64,000 nucleotides of DNA from Avena insularis (lineage: Eukaryota; Streptophyta; Magnoliopsida; Poales; Poaceae), in contig CM042694.1 in NCBI GenBank assembly GCA_023614405.1, positions 351,000,010 to 351,064,009 of the forward strand, given 5' to 3'. The notes under the pieces are model-generated. The model was given only the letters and a program-made list of their open reading frames with translations, was not told the DNA's origin and searched no databases. Numbering within the stretch: the first letter of the stretch is position 1; the number at the start of each line of letters is the position of its first letter. Made by a program: the position numbers and the translations under genes. Shown here one piece after another: positions 1-10,045 of this stretch.

Positions 1-679
1 TTTCAATCATACCACAAGCTGTAACATATGAAGATTTTATCCAACATATCATGGGTGCAACAGATATAAAGACTGTCATCATTTGATAGAAAGGGCCTCT
101 TCGCAGCCATGCCTGACGCTAGAATCGATGCCCCACGTCAGCTCGAAGTCAGACAGCAACCGCATCGGCCGTTCCTTTCGGCCCAAGCTGGGTCCAGATC
201 AGGCCCATCCCGCCGCCGCAAGCTGCAACACGCCTCTGCGTCGACGCTTCTCTGCCGCACCACTCCACAGGCACCGCGATACCCTACCGTGCCACACCAC
301 ACCCCAGTGACACCGCGCTGCCATTAATGCACACCGCCTTGAGCCGAGCTTCGTCCGTGAAAAATGAAGAGCGCCCCGCCGCCACCTTCCCGAGGGCGCA
401 CATAGGATTCGCCGGTGTCCCCTCCAGCGGTGGCGATGCGGGGGAGGTAGGAGGAGGCTCTACCGGCGGCGGAGATTGGGGTTACCCCCGTGTCGCCAGA
501 GGAGGGCGACGCGGGGGTCGGGAGCTCACCATTGTTTTTTCTCTTGACTTCATTTTCTGGCTTGCATGAAGCTCCTTTAGGGTATTGTTGTTCCTCCTGG
601 TCCATCCGTTCTTATGCCGCCCAGCCTTACGGCCTTTGTTTCAGTGGATCTATCCAATTTGGTGACCAGCTATAATTGA
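1..679. other. GC-rich segment, no supported gene
   Basis: Positions about 85-540 are strongly GC-rich with several short overlapping frames on both strands, none with a recognisable domain. The base composition resembles the GC-rich 5' part of the retroposon at 3046-4251, so this could be a 5' relic of a similar element on the minus strand. I could not find matching ends. It lies directly upstream of the ABC-transporter relic and could also hold an eroded intron or exon of that gene. Confidence 0.4.
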
Positions 680-797
680 AGTTTGATAGGTTACATCAAG
701 GATAAACAGTGATGGGGCAAACCGATATGTTCCTGCTAAGGAGTTTGTGGAGGCATTTCAACCTTTCCACAATGGTCAGACTAAAAACACTGAGTTA

Positions 798-2297
798 GAG
801 CATCTCCACTCTTAACCCCCATACGGGCTCCGGCACGACCCGTTTTAGGCCCGTATGGGGGGTCGCCGGCGCAAAATCAGAAATGGGGGGGGGGGGCGCC
901 GCCTTCCCAGCCGTGCCCTCCAAAGTAAACACATATTTTAATAAAATTATATTTAAATAGGAAAAACCTAATTTTATTACACAATAAAAATTGAAAACTA
1001 GTCATAATCGTGCCTAGCCTTGTAGTACTCGTCCTCGTGGTCGTCGTAGGAGCCGTCGTCTTCGTCGTCGGTCGGCGCGCGCTCCGGCCTCGGCGGTGTT
1101 GGCCGGCCACGATCGCACCACATCGAACGATCGCCGAAGAGCGATCGTCGCTTTGGGGACCGACGCCCGCAATGGCTGCAGCCTTCGCCGTCGCCTCCGC
1201 CGCGTGCACGATATGCTTCCTCCTCCTTCTGCCTCCAGGTGTCCCCCGACGGCGTCGGTTCAAGCGACGCGTGAATGGCCGCACGCTAGCCTGGAAATTC
1301 TTCCGGGTCGCCGGGACGCCTCTGCTGGCGTGCCGCCACGACGTATTCCGGAGGGACCACCCACTCCGGTCGAGGCTCCGGCTGCGGCTCTGGCTGAGGC
1401 TCCGGCCGAGCCTCCAACATCCGGTCGAGGCGTCGCATCGCGCGCGGGGCAAGAGGATCCCAGAACACCACGCGACCTCCGCCCTTTTTCCGCTGGAAGT
1501 GCGGGTACCGGAGGAGGGGATAGTCGCCCGCCATTATGTGGTCCATCACGCCGGCAAGAGTCTGGGCGCCCCACCACAGCCTGCGGCCCTTCTCGTTGTT
1601 GTTGACGGGCGGCGGACCGTCCCCATCGTACCTGGCGAGCTGCCGCTCGCGACGGTTCGCGAAGAAGGCGTTTCAGGTGGCGGCGTTGCCGGGGTCCCAG
1701 TTGGTGTCCAACCGCTGCTCCGGCGTGAGCTCGCCGTAGTAGTGGTTGGTGATGGCCAACCGGTGGACATCACCTTGAGGGACGGGCAGGACCGGCACGC
1801 CACCGGCGCTCAACCTCCAGCCCGGAGGGCACCCGTACCCCGGCGGGCAGGGGTAGTGGGAGGCGCACAGCGCCTCCGCCTCGGCGTATGTTAGTGTGGG
1901 GAGGTTGGAGGATGACATTGCGTGTAGATCTGAGCTATGGCAATGGCGGTCGTGGCCTATGTAGCCGGAAATGGCGAGAAGTTGAGGCAGGAAACGGTGG
2001 ATCTGGCGGGAAGCGGTGGAACTTGCGGGAAGGAACTTATGGAAACGCGGTGGCAACCACTTCCGGCCGACGCGTGGCCGCTGAAGGGCGCGTGGCTTGA
2101 CAGGGCAATATTTTATTCCCCTCCGGCGCCCCCGCTTGCCTCCCTGTAGATATGGTTTTGTTTGGGGCCGCCGGGTTAATAATTGGACCGCGCCGGCGGA
2201 AATTCTAAAATGAGGACCGCGACTGGGCGCGTTTTTTGACGCCGGCGGCCCTCATAGACATTTGGGGGGCCTTTGAGGATCCCGAATGGAGATGCTC
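798..2297 (-). mobile_element. PIF/Harbinger-type DNA transposon, 1.5 kb, non-autonomous
   Basis: Terminal inverted repeats GAGCATCTCCACTC (798-811) and its complement (2284-2297, one mismatch) are flanked by the 3-bp target duplication TTA (795-797 and 2298-2300). TTA/TAA duplications with these ends are typical of the PIF/Harbinger superfamily. No DDE transposase is visible. The only candidate gene is the minus-strand frame 1286-1918. A perfect 13-bp subterminal inverted repeat lies at 816-828 and 849-861. The element interrupts an ABCG exon. The 23424-25513 element has the same ends and carries a transposase, so it represents a possible source of mobilising activity. Confidence 0.85.
1286..1918 (-). 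pseudogene. Unrecognised ORF carried by Harbinger element, one nonsense codon
   Basis: The minus-strand reading frame begins at ATG 1918 (MSSSNLPTLTYAEAEAL) and stays open for about 210 codons to a stop at 1286-1288, apart from a single TGA at 1673-1675. In context that TGA looks like a TGG tryptophan codon changed by one base (just after WDPGNAAT). The N-terminal third is Pro/Gly/Cys-rich (CPPGYGCPPGWRL). The middle has YYGELTPEQR and a basic NRRER segment. The C-terminal part has VMDHIMAGDYPLL and a tail of PEPQ-type repeats. I do not recognise a catalytic domain. I recall similar predicted proteins from Triticeae genomes but cannot verify this here. It may be a captured gene or an accessory protein of the element. 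An ATG exists further upstream (2056), but the sequence before 1918 looks non-coding. Confidence 0.55.
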
Positions 2298-2740
2298 TTA
2301 GAGACTACGATCTGGTGCCAGCGTGAAGGAACTACTCAAAGCTAACATCAACAGAGAGATGCTGCTCGTGAAAAGAAACTCCTTTCTGTACATATTCAAG
2401 GTAACCCAGCTGTCGATTCTAAAACAAAAAATCAACATAATTTCAACTCTAATTGATTTTGTTGTCATCCAAAAGTAATAAGGTACGTGCTGTATCTTAT
2501 TATTTCTTTTAATTTTCAGTTCAAAATCATAGCAATGGCTCCCATGGGTGCTATCTTCTTCGGGATCTTGATGATTATGTTCAATGGACAATGGGTTGGC
2601 AGAAGTAGGTTTAACAATTGTACAATCCGTTTTTCAAGCAAACAGATCTTTCTCTTCTTTCCATCAATAAGATCCCCTTTCATTGCTCAATGCAACAATT
2701 CAGGTTGGCATAACATACTATGTCATTGGATTTGATACGG

Positions 2741-3034
2741 TTGTACAGTTCCACATTTATGAAATTGTACTGTCAGTCCTATTAGGTACCTTTTTTTTTA
2801 TAATCGTCAAGCTTTCACTTAACTAACTGTAATTCTACTCCCACACTTCCAGGTTGTCAATACTGTCAATATGTTTGGCTGTTGATTCTACCTAATTAAG
2901 ACATACATATGTTTAGCCTAATCTGAATACATTTTATTTATCTTGCTTAGGAGTGTAATTGAATGGAAAAGAGAAGATTTACTGTATTCACACTCATTTG
3001 TGTCTCAGAATTGAAAGAACTGACCCTACACCTT
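2741..3034. other. AT-rich sequence, nothing recognised
   Basis: This is a probable intron or 3' flank of the ABCG relic. It has no conserved ORF and no terminal repeats. Confidence 0.4.
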
Positions 3035-3045
3035 CTTTGTATGTT

Positions 3046-4251
3046 TTTTTTCGAAATGGGGAGCGGAGCCCAGGCCTCTGCATCGAGCGATGCACATAGT
3101 CTTTATTTATTATTAGAATCACAATGTTTGGCTAAAGCCATTACAAAGATCATACAAGCCGGAATCGCCAAAATAAAACACCGAACAAAAATGATAAATG
3201 TATCGCCAGCTCCCCAACGAGATCTATCAAACACCTATCTACCTGTTTTGACCCCGTCCAATGGTCACTCACACTATTGTCACTCGCCAAGAGAAGCTGG
3301 AGCACCTTGGCGCAGCGGCTCGAACTCAAGCAAAAGGAGCCCTAGAACCGCACGGCATATGCACGCAGCGGCGCCCACGCACACGCTTCGGATGTCGCCG
3401 CCTTCACTATCTTCCACCAACCATCTTTAGCGTGTAGATCGATGTGCCGACTCTTGCCACAGCAGCCACCGACACCACCGTGGTGCCAAGCAGCACCACC
3501 CCCCGCATGCTAGCCACTCCACCTCTCATGCCACTTACATCCAATGCTGCTCCACAGGCAATGCTCCCAGGAGAGAATGCAATACCGACACCGTAGCACC
3601 GCCATCGTCCGACTCGAAGATCTTAGGGTTTCCCCCGGAGTAGCACGATTGAGGTCGACACAAGGTGCACGACGATGCCTTCATCAAGGTAACGACGTGG
3701 TAATGTCGCCATCGCCTACCAATGGCTCGGTTTTCACCGGTACCTAGGTCTTCCCGCCTCGCTGCTGGGACTGGAAGACGGATCACGAGATATGCCAATC
3801 CAGCCGCAGGCCGGCCACCTTCGACGGAGAAGATGTCCACCTCCACCAAACTTAGGGCCTCCACCCCGGGCGCCCTCATGATGCAAAGTAGGCCGCAGAA
3901 TACCTCCGGACGACACCGGCCGATGTCAAGGAGGCGAAGACGTCACCGATCTAGGAACCCTGGATCTCGACACCATCCGCCGCCCCGCCGCCCAGGGACC
4001 GCTGCCGTCAGAGCTCACTGGCCGCCGCCCACCCGCCATCATTGCTGGAGATCCGCTGGAGCGCCGCCATCGATGCCTGGATCTCGAGCCGCTGCTGCCG
4101 CGCCGCTGGAGCTTTGTCCGGCGACGGAACCTGCGGCGGTGGAGAGGAGGGGCGTGCGGGAGGGGGTGGCTAGCCGGGGGCGAGGGTGGCGACCCTATGC
4201 GGCGACGGCGGCGCCGCACGGGGTCGGGAGGAGGGGGCCTCGATTCTCCCT
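3046..4251 (-). mobile_element. Non-LTR retroposon insertion (LINE-like), minus strand
   Basis: An 11-bp direct repeat CTTTGTATGTT flanks the insertion (3035-3045 and 4252-4262). On the minus strand the element ends in a short A-run (poly-T at 3044-3051 on the plus strand), as expected for target-primed reverse transcription. Just inside the A-run the minus strand carries a conserved tail containing GATGCAGAGGCCTGGG, which resembles the tail at 6760-6885. The 5' part (about 3930-4250) is very GC-rich. No reverse transcriptase or endonuclease motif is visible, so this is a truncated LINE or a LINE-mobilised retroposon. Frames such as the minus-strand 3926-4291 frame look like compositional artefacts of the GC-rich leader. 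Confidence 0.75.
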
Positions 4252-4262
4252 TTGTATGTTGA

Positions 4263-4860
4263 GAACGAATAAGCCATTTGCTCTTTCTCAATATGCTGAC
4301 ACCCTTCTTTTTCTACACCGCTTGCATTTTGATCGGCCAAAGGGATGACTGCTATAATATTATGTTATTTGTCAAATGTTTTGCTTGGCAGGAAAAACAT
4401 TCCCCGGTCAAGTTTTGTTCACTACTTTGATGTTCTTTCCCAGCAACTCTAAGTGTCGAAGTTCATCTGCTCTTCCATCTATTTTTACCTCAAATGCAAT
4501 CTAATTTCTCATAGTACATATGCAGTTTATGCACAGGCCAACCATGAGGGATTCAAGGGGACGCTATCTGCGGATTAAGGCATTTTTTGAGCGGCGCTTA
4601 GAAAAAATCGCAACGTTGCCGAGACCACTCTTAGTTTGAGAGATTAGCGGGTAATAATTTATTCTATTGCACACAACATTGTATATCCAAGGGGTATGAC
4701 CATTCATTTATCTACCGATAACAAGATTGTTGTTTCCTTTCTTGGCCATACATAGGCACTACGATCTATAGGCCCTGGTGGAAGAGAATCCTGTGCATCA
4801 ATAGGTGTGTGTATCGGTTTCAAATAGGCGACACACTACTTCATATAAGAAGTATAACAA
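4263..4860. other. Intergenic sequence, nothing recognised
   Basis: This is the right flank of the retroposon, with short AT-rich stretches and no domain-bearing frame. A frame near 4520-4625 is open over about 30 codons but matches no family I know. Confidence 0.35.
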
Positions 4861-4972
4861 CTCATCAGTGACTGCTTATCACATTGCTATAGGAACACTG
4901 TCCGCCAAGAAATCAGCTCATCAGCGACTGCTTATCACATTGCTATAGGAACACTGTGCGCCAATAAAGCAG
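4861..4972. repeat. 56-bp tandem duplication
   Basis: Two adjacent copies begin CTCATCAG at 4861 and 4917, period 56. They share GACTGCTTATCACATTGC and differ at only a few positions. Confidence 0.85.
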
Positions 4973-5034
4973 CTCAGCATCCTCTCTCCTCTTCGAGGAT
5001 GAAGACTGACAATACCATCTCTGATAAGCTTTGC

Positions 5035-5270
5035 TAGCTAGAAGAACTCATCTTTTAGAGTAAGTAAAACCTACAATTTGTGTTGTACCTCTTATGTAAC
5101 TTTGTAATTCATTTCAAATTATATTAGTGTCACTAGCTAAACTAAGTGATACAAGATAGAAGAAGTCATCTTTTAAAGTAAGTAGAACCTACAATTTGTG
5201 ATGTACCTCTTATGTAACTATGTAATTCATTTCAAATTATATTAGTGTCACTAGCTAAACTAAGTGATAC
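5035..5270. repeat. 118-bp tandem duplication
   Basis: Two adjacent copies have period 118. The anchor TAAGTGATAC recurs at 5143 and 5261. Both contain TTGTAATTCATTTCAAATTA-like sequence with few differences, so the duplication is fairly recent. Confidence 0.9.
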
Positions 5271-5777
5271 ATGAATTAGTTAACTCCACGGGTGCGGCGT
5301 GTCACCACACAAGTTACCTAGTGTGCCTTAAAACGACCACGATCCAGATTGTTGCTGGTGGAATAGGAGATTTTCCTAGTCCATTTCGGAAGCGCCAGGG
5401 GGAGACACCATGGAAGAGAAAGACTAGGGAGAGAAAAATGAGGTCACCTTGTAGGGGAGGACGCGCCGAAGGGGAACATTGGAGTGGAATGGAAGGTTTA
5501 CTAGAGATCATGCAGATCGTTGGCAGTGAGGGTGGTAGGGGCTAGGGAGGGTGGAGACGCCATACTAATTGTCAGTTCCCATTCGAAACTCCGCCCATGA
5601 GAGCTTAGAAACCATCTTATTAATCTAAGTGGAAGAACTCTGATCCCTCAAGCCTTTTAGTTTTGCAAAAAAATACCCTGTTTTGCAGATGCATGAATGC
5701 AGATGCACAAACTCACCTCTACTCTTTGATTGGTCCTAAATGCTAGGGTGCTACAAAATACGAAGCCAACACAAAGG
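5271..5777. other. Intergenic sequence, nothing recognised
   Basis: Both strands have a frame of 65-93 codons at 5264-5545 with no family motif. It looks like chance openness. Confidence 0.35.
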
Positions 5778-5945
5778 ATGGAGGGTTATGCGATGCTATA
5801 CACCGACTATTTTGTCCACATGACAACATATACCCCAATGGGCGTTTGGCGGTGATATAGGATGAACAAGAAGATATTCATGTGCCCAGTGCATTGTGTG
5901 ATGGAGCACGATACCTACTTCCCGATGAAGAAAAAATGCACCTAA
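5778..5945 (+). pseudogene. PIF/Harbinger transposase N-terminal fragment
   Basis: Translation from ATG 5778 gives MEGYAMLYTDYF, an in-frame TGA, then YRMNKKIF and HDTYFPMKKKC before a TAA at 5943. The order corresponds to the start of plant Harbinger-type nuclease transposases and parallels the fuller relic at 24072 onward (MEGYYMLYVDYF, then RFRMSRKLF, then FDPYFVCKKDC). It is about 55 codons with no DDE residues and no visible TIRs, so it is an orphan scrap of an element from a different subfamily. Recognition rests on motif spacing and aromatic residues. Confidence 0.65.
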
Positions 5946-6759
5946 AAGAACAACATGAATATCACCTGAATAGGTGATTTAAACTTTTGTGATTTATGCT
6001 CTAATAAATATGGGATAATGCTACCATTTAATTTATCAACCATAAAACCTAAATATGTGATGCTCAACTATGTGCACCAACACTCGTCTTAAGCAAAACA
6101 AGAAACTATGTGATAGCAAGAGATATATAACTTCAACCACAAAGAATGTCAAAAAGTAAAGTGCATAATATAGAAATAACCAAGCCACACAGAGATGATG
6201 ATGCACCCAAAGTTTACTTCTGAATGGAAGGTACTCTCCGTTGGATAAGTGTGGAGGAACAATTATCTCCAAGCGCCATAATGGCTCACTGTAATCTCCT
6301 CACGTTCTTGCGCAATACGAGATGCCACAATCTAGCATGAGATCCTCACCAAACCCGTATAAAGTTGGAGCAATTTCCTCAACTTAATTGGAGGATCCCA
6401 AGTAATCCATGATCCTGAGCTTTACACCATGATGATTGAACTACATGGTGCCAACATATCGTCTAGAGTCCAAGTACCTAAGAGGGAAGAAACTCCACGT
6501 ACAAGCATCCACAAACCTTTACTAAGCTCATATTCGGTGCATAATCATAGACAACATAACCATGTCGGCAAGTTAATCCAAGATGCTACAGTTATATCTA
6601 GATAAAAATGTATACGCCCACCTAGAAAAAACAAAAAACAACTCCAGGAACTCATCAACACATAATTAAAGCAAAAAAGTGATATCAAACATCTACCAAA
6701 TACGGTGGCCATGTTTGAACATATCAACAAAAAACACGCAGTTTTATTTTGTTATACGG
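5946..6759. other. AT-rich intergenic sequence, nothing recognised
   Basis: There is no frame with a recognisable domain, no terminal repeats and no tandem structure visible by eye. Confidence 0.4.
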
Positions 6760-6885
6760 ACTGTAATTTTCGTATTTAAGTTTGGTTCTCGTCTTGTGAT
6801 TGATCGGCTGTGTGCATCCTAGTTATGCAGAGGTCAGGTGTAAACTTTACCTTTGAGTAATAAAACGCTCATTTCCAAAAAAAAA
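6760..6885 (+). mobile_element. LINE-like 3' tail with poly(A)
   Basis: The plus strand carries GGCTGTGTGCATCC, then ATGCAGAGGTCAGG, then an AATAAAA-like signal and an A-run at 6877-6885. This is the same tail architecture as the minus-strand retroposon at 3046-4251. The 5' boundary and the TSD are unclear, so it is probably a severely 5'-truncated copy. Confidence 0.5.
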
Positions 6886-7038
6886 CCCACCAACATCACA
6901 GATCAAAACCTATGAACTATCACTTTCCCTTAAAAATTTTGTACAAAAACAAATAAGTTTTCCATGCATCTGATTGCACAATGATGAAAATACAGACTAA
7001 TTTTTATGCTCTGGATATAATCTAGGATATAGATAAAA

Positions 7039-7210
7039 GGGATTTTTATTTTCGTGCCCTTGGTTTGTTAGTTGTACTCAGTTTTCTCTAGTCGCTAAAC
7101 TTTTCATCACTTTCCTCTCCCTCTATTCTCGAACCCTCTCCGACGGTCGGATGGAGGGATGCCATCAGGTCAAAGGTCAAAGACTTGACCGTTACATGCT
7201 GACTGGTGGG
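7039..7210 (+). repeat. Left terminal inverted repeat of the large MULE
   Basis: It starts GGGATTT at 7039. Blocks shared with the inverted right end include TTTTCGTGCCCTTG, GTTAGTTG, CTCAGTTTT and TTGACCGTTACATGCTGAC, in the same order. Confidence 0.85.
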
Positions 7211-7494
7211 GCTGCGCACGGACAGTTCCTCCCTCAACTGTTACGTGGTAACGGGTGGGGCCAGGATACACGTCGTACCAGTCATCCATATCTCGCTGAC
7301 GTGTGGGCCGCTTTATTTCCTAATTGTGTGGCCGGTGCAGCCAATGACAAATGGGGACGATGTGTGGGGCCGCAGTGGCTAATGACCAATAGGGTCATGA
7401 TGTGGGTCCAGAGCAGATACTCCCCAAACATTGACAGGTGGGGTCGTGTATGACACGTGCGGTTGACTCTCTCTCTCATCCCCTCTGAGCCCCA

Positions 7495-10014
7495 TGTAGG
7501 GTTCCAGAGCAGAAAACAAAAAAATCTAACTATGTGAACACTAATACTAGGATCTATACTATGTAGACATAAGTAACAGAAAAGGAAGATGGTATTCATA
7601 CCCTTGAAGACCGAGGAACGCCTTACGCAGGAAGGCGTATGTTGATGACGACGAGTAGCTCCAAGCGCCCCAAGTGTGGCGCCTCCAAAGTACTACACAC
7701 GTTCGGTGTAGGCGACGTCTCCCGGGATCCGATCCAGCTGCGCAGTGGAAGAAGAAAGATGGCGGACCGAAGATCATATGAAGGTAATGTGAAGGTGGAG
7801 AACTCAAAAATCCCGAGGTCCTCTCCAATTTATGGAGAAATCCTCGAAGAAAATGAGAGAGAGAGAAGAGAGAATGGGGATGATTTCCAAGAGGAGAGGG
7901 TGACCCCTATATTTAGTGGGAGGGGAGGGGCACCACCCAAGGGGCAGGCGGTGTGAGACTAATCCCACAGCCGCCAGCCACCAAGGGGGAGCCTCCACCC
8001 TAGGTGGGCCCCATGTGGGGAGCCCACTAGGGTTTAGGCCGGCCAACACTCCTCCCTTAGGCGCCTTGCCCCTTTGGGCCTCCCCTCCGGGTGAGGCCCA
8101 TTAGCAATGGGTTGCCTATTAAAATAAAATAAAAATATATATTTAAATAATAATTCACTAATTAATATAAAATACATATATTAATATATTCCTCCACTTC
8201 GGAACTCCTTCTAGACCCCTTCGATCAACATCAGGTGTTACACAGAACTATTCCAGTTTCTCTCTCTCATTTCTCCTGTGGTGTTGTATCAATCCCTATG
8301 CGTCCCCACTCTTAAGAGTGACACCCTTCGGTTCAGAAACACTCCGTGCATGACCGAGACCTCTCTCGTATCAATGATCATCAGCGGGACCTCGATGCCC
8401 ATGATGACCACCATGCGTTTCACGAATCTTACCGCTTGAACCTTTAACATCATTTCCCATTCCATTTGCCACTTGATACCTAGTTCACCTAGATTTGATC
8501 TTCGGTATCTCCATACCTTTTTCTGATCTCATTGCCGATGAACTTGTTTACTCGTTCCCATGTCGTTGCATTCTGTGACGCAGTCACATGCTTGCAAGCT
8601 TCGTTAATGCAACATCACCGAGATGGCCACGTGTATCTATCCGTTACATGGATTGTAAAATCCTGGTCTCCTCTACGCGTCCCTTTCCGAGGTCCTCTCC
8701 AATTTATGGAGAAATCCTCGAAGAAAATGAGAGAGAGAGAGAGAGAAGAGAGAATGGGGATGATTTCCAAGAGGAGAGGGTGACCCCTATATATAGTGGG
8801 AGGGGAGGGGCACCACCCAAGGGGCAGGCGGTGTGAGACTAATCCCACAGCCGCCAGCCACCAAGGGGGAGCCGCCACCCTAGGTGGGCCCCATGTGGGG
8901 AGCCCACTAGGGTTTAGGCCGGCCAACACTCCTCCCTTAGGCGCCTTGCCCCTTTGGGCCTCCCCTCCGGGTGAGGCCCATTAGCAATGGGTTGCCTATT
9001 AAAATAAAATAAAAATATATATTTAAATAATAATTCACTAATTAATATAAAATACATATATTAATATATTCCTTCACTTCGGAACTCCTTCTAGACCCCT
9101 CCGATCAACATCAGGTGGTACACAGAACTATTCCAGTTTCTCTCTCTCATTTCTCCTGTGGTGTTGTATCAATTCCTATGCGTCCCCACTCTTAAGAGTG
9201 ACACCCTTCAGTTCAGAAACACTCCGTGCATGACCGAGACCTCTCTTGTATCAATGATCATCAGCGGGACCTCGATGCCCATGATGACCACCGTGCGTTT
9301 CACGAATCTTACCGCTTGAACCTTTAACATCATTTCCCATTCCATTTGCCACTTGATACCTAGTTCACCTAGATTTGATCTTTGGTATCTCCATACCTTT
9401 GTCTGATCTCATTGCCGATGAACTTGTTTACTCGTTCCCATGTCGTTGCATTCCGTGACGCAGTCACATGCTTGCAAGCTTCGTTAATGCAACATCACCG
9501 AGATGGCCACGTGTATCTATCTGTTACATGGATTGTAAAATCTTGGTCTCCTCTACGCGCCCCTTTGGGAAACCTGAGTGGCACCTTTTTGATCACCCTT
9601 TTACGGCTTGATACTTGATACCATCTAAGCTCCCTCCAAAACGGTGATTTGCATTATCTCACTGTCTAAGGATCAGGTTGCAAGGTTTCCTTTGTTTATC
9701 ATTAATGGTGAACTTTGTAACAAGATCTCATTATGATATAACTATTGGTGTTTGTCTATCACATCATTCAACCAATGATATGACCTCATTGTCAACTAGC
9801 ATAAATGCCCATGATCTCGAAACCCTAGATCATCCTCATGACCAATGAGCTAGTTCGCTAGAGGTAACTAGAGGCACGGTTTGTTTACATACCACACGTG
9901 TATTCACATTTTGTATTAACACATTTATAGTGTGGTATGAACTTTATTATGAACATACAAGAGATATATCAAATACAACACTTCAATATTTTCCTCTAGG
10001 GCATATCTCCTTCA
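7495..10014 (-). repeat. 3' LTR of the copia element with internal 874-bp duplication
   Basis: It is bounded by CCCTACA/TGTAGGG at 7495 and TGAAGGAGATATGCCC (complement) ending at 10014. Without the duplicated 874 bp it would be about 1646 bp, close to the 1608-bp partner LTR. Confidence 0.92.
7813..9563. repeat. 874-bp direct tandem duplication inside the LTR
   Basis: Copy 1 is 7813-8686 and copy 2 is 8687-9560. The anchor CCGAGGTCCTCTCCAATTTA occurs at 7813 and 8687, exactly 874 bp apart. The junction falls at CCCTTT|CCGAGG, where the partner LTR continues CCCTTTGGGAAACC. The copies differ at few bases, so the duplication is younger than the LTR pair. Confidence 0.93.
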
Positions 10015-10025
10015 GTCTCCCACTT
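10015..10025 (-). other. Polypurine tract of the copia element
   Basis: The minus strand reads AAGTGGGAGAC immediately upstream of the 3' LTR start. This is the expected second-strand priming site. Confidence 0.8.
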
Positions 10026-10045
10026 GCACTAGAGTACAAATTAAT

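Larger units (their letters stand above)
680..2740 (+). pseudogene. PDR-type ABCG transporter fragment, split by a transposon
   Basis: This is a relic of a full-size ABCG (pleiotropic drug resistance) transporter, a plasma-membrane ATP-driven exporter. One exon reads YVPAKEFVEAFQ from 726 up to the Harbinger insertion at 795. It resumes at 2301 with VKELLKANINREMLL and KRNSFLYIFK and ends at 2400 on a GT donor. The intron 2401-2519 ends in a pyrimidine-rich TTTTCAG. The next exon reads MGAIFFGILMIMFNG (about 2541-2585), the transmembrane segment of the ABC2 membrane domain. Near 2704-2740 another frame gives VGITYYVIGFD. The motifs occur in family order, covering the end of the first nucleotide-binding half and the start of the first membrane domain. 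The Walker A, signature and second-half regions are absent from the window. There is a stop near 704 and frame shifts just before 726 and after 2590. Family assignment is confident; the exact paralogue is not. Confidence 0.75.

Noticed and set aside
877..1452. 191-codon minus-strand frame in the Harbinger element
   Set aside because: It overlaps the better-supported frame in another register, is Arg/Ser-rich and crosses the subterminal region.
1010..1894. 294-codon plus-strand frame
   Set aside because: It is antisense to the 1286-1918 ORF in GC-rich DNA, has low-complexity V/R/P content and no domain.
3722..4348. 208-codon plus-strand frame
   Set aside because: It lies antisense in the GC-rich retroposon leader and runs across the TSD into flanking DNA.
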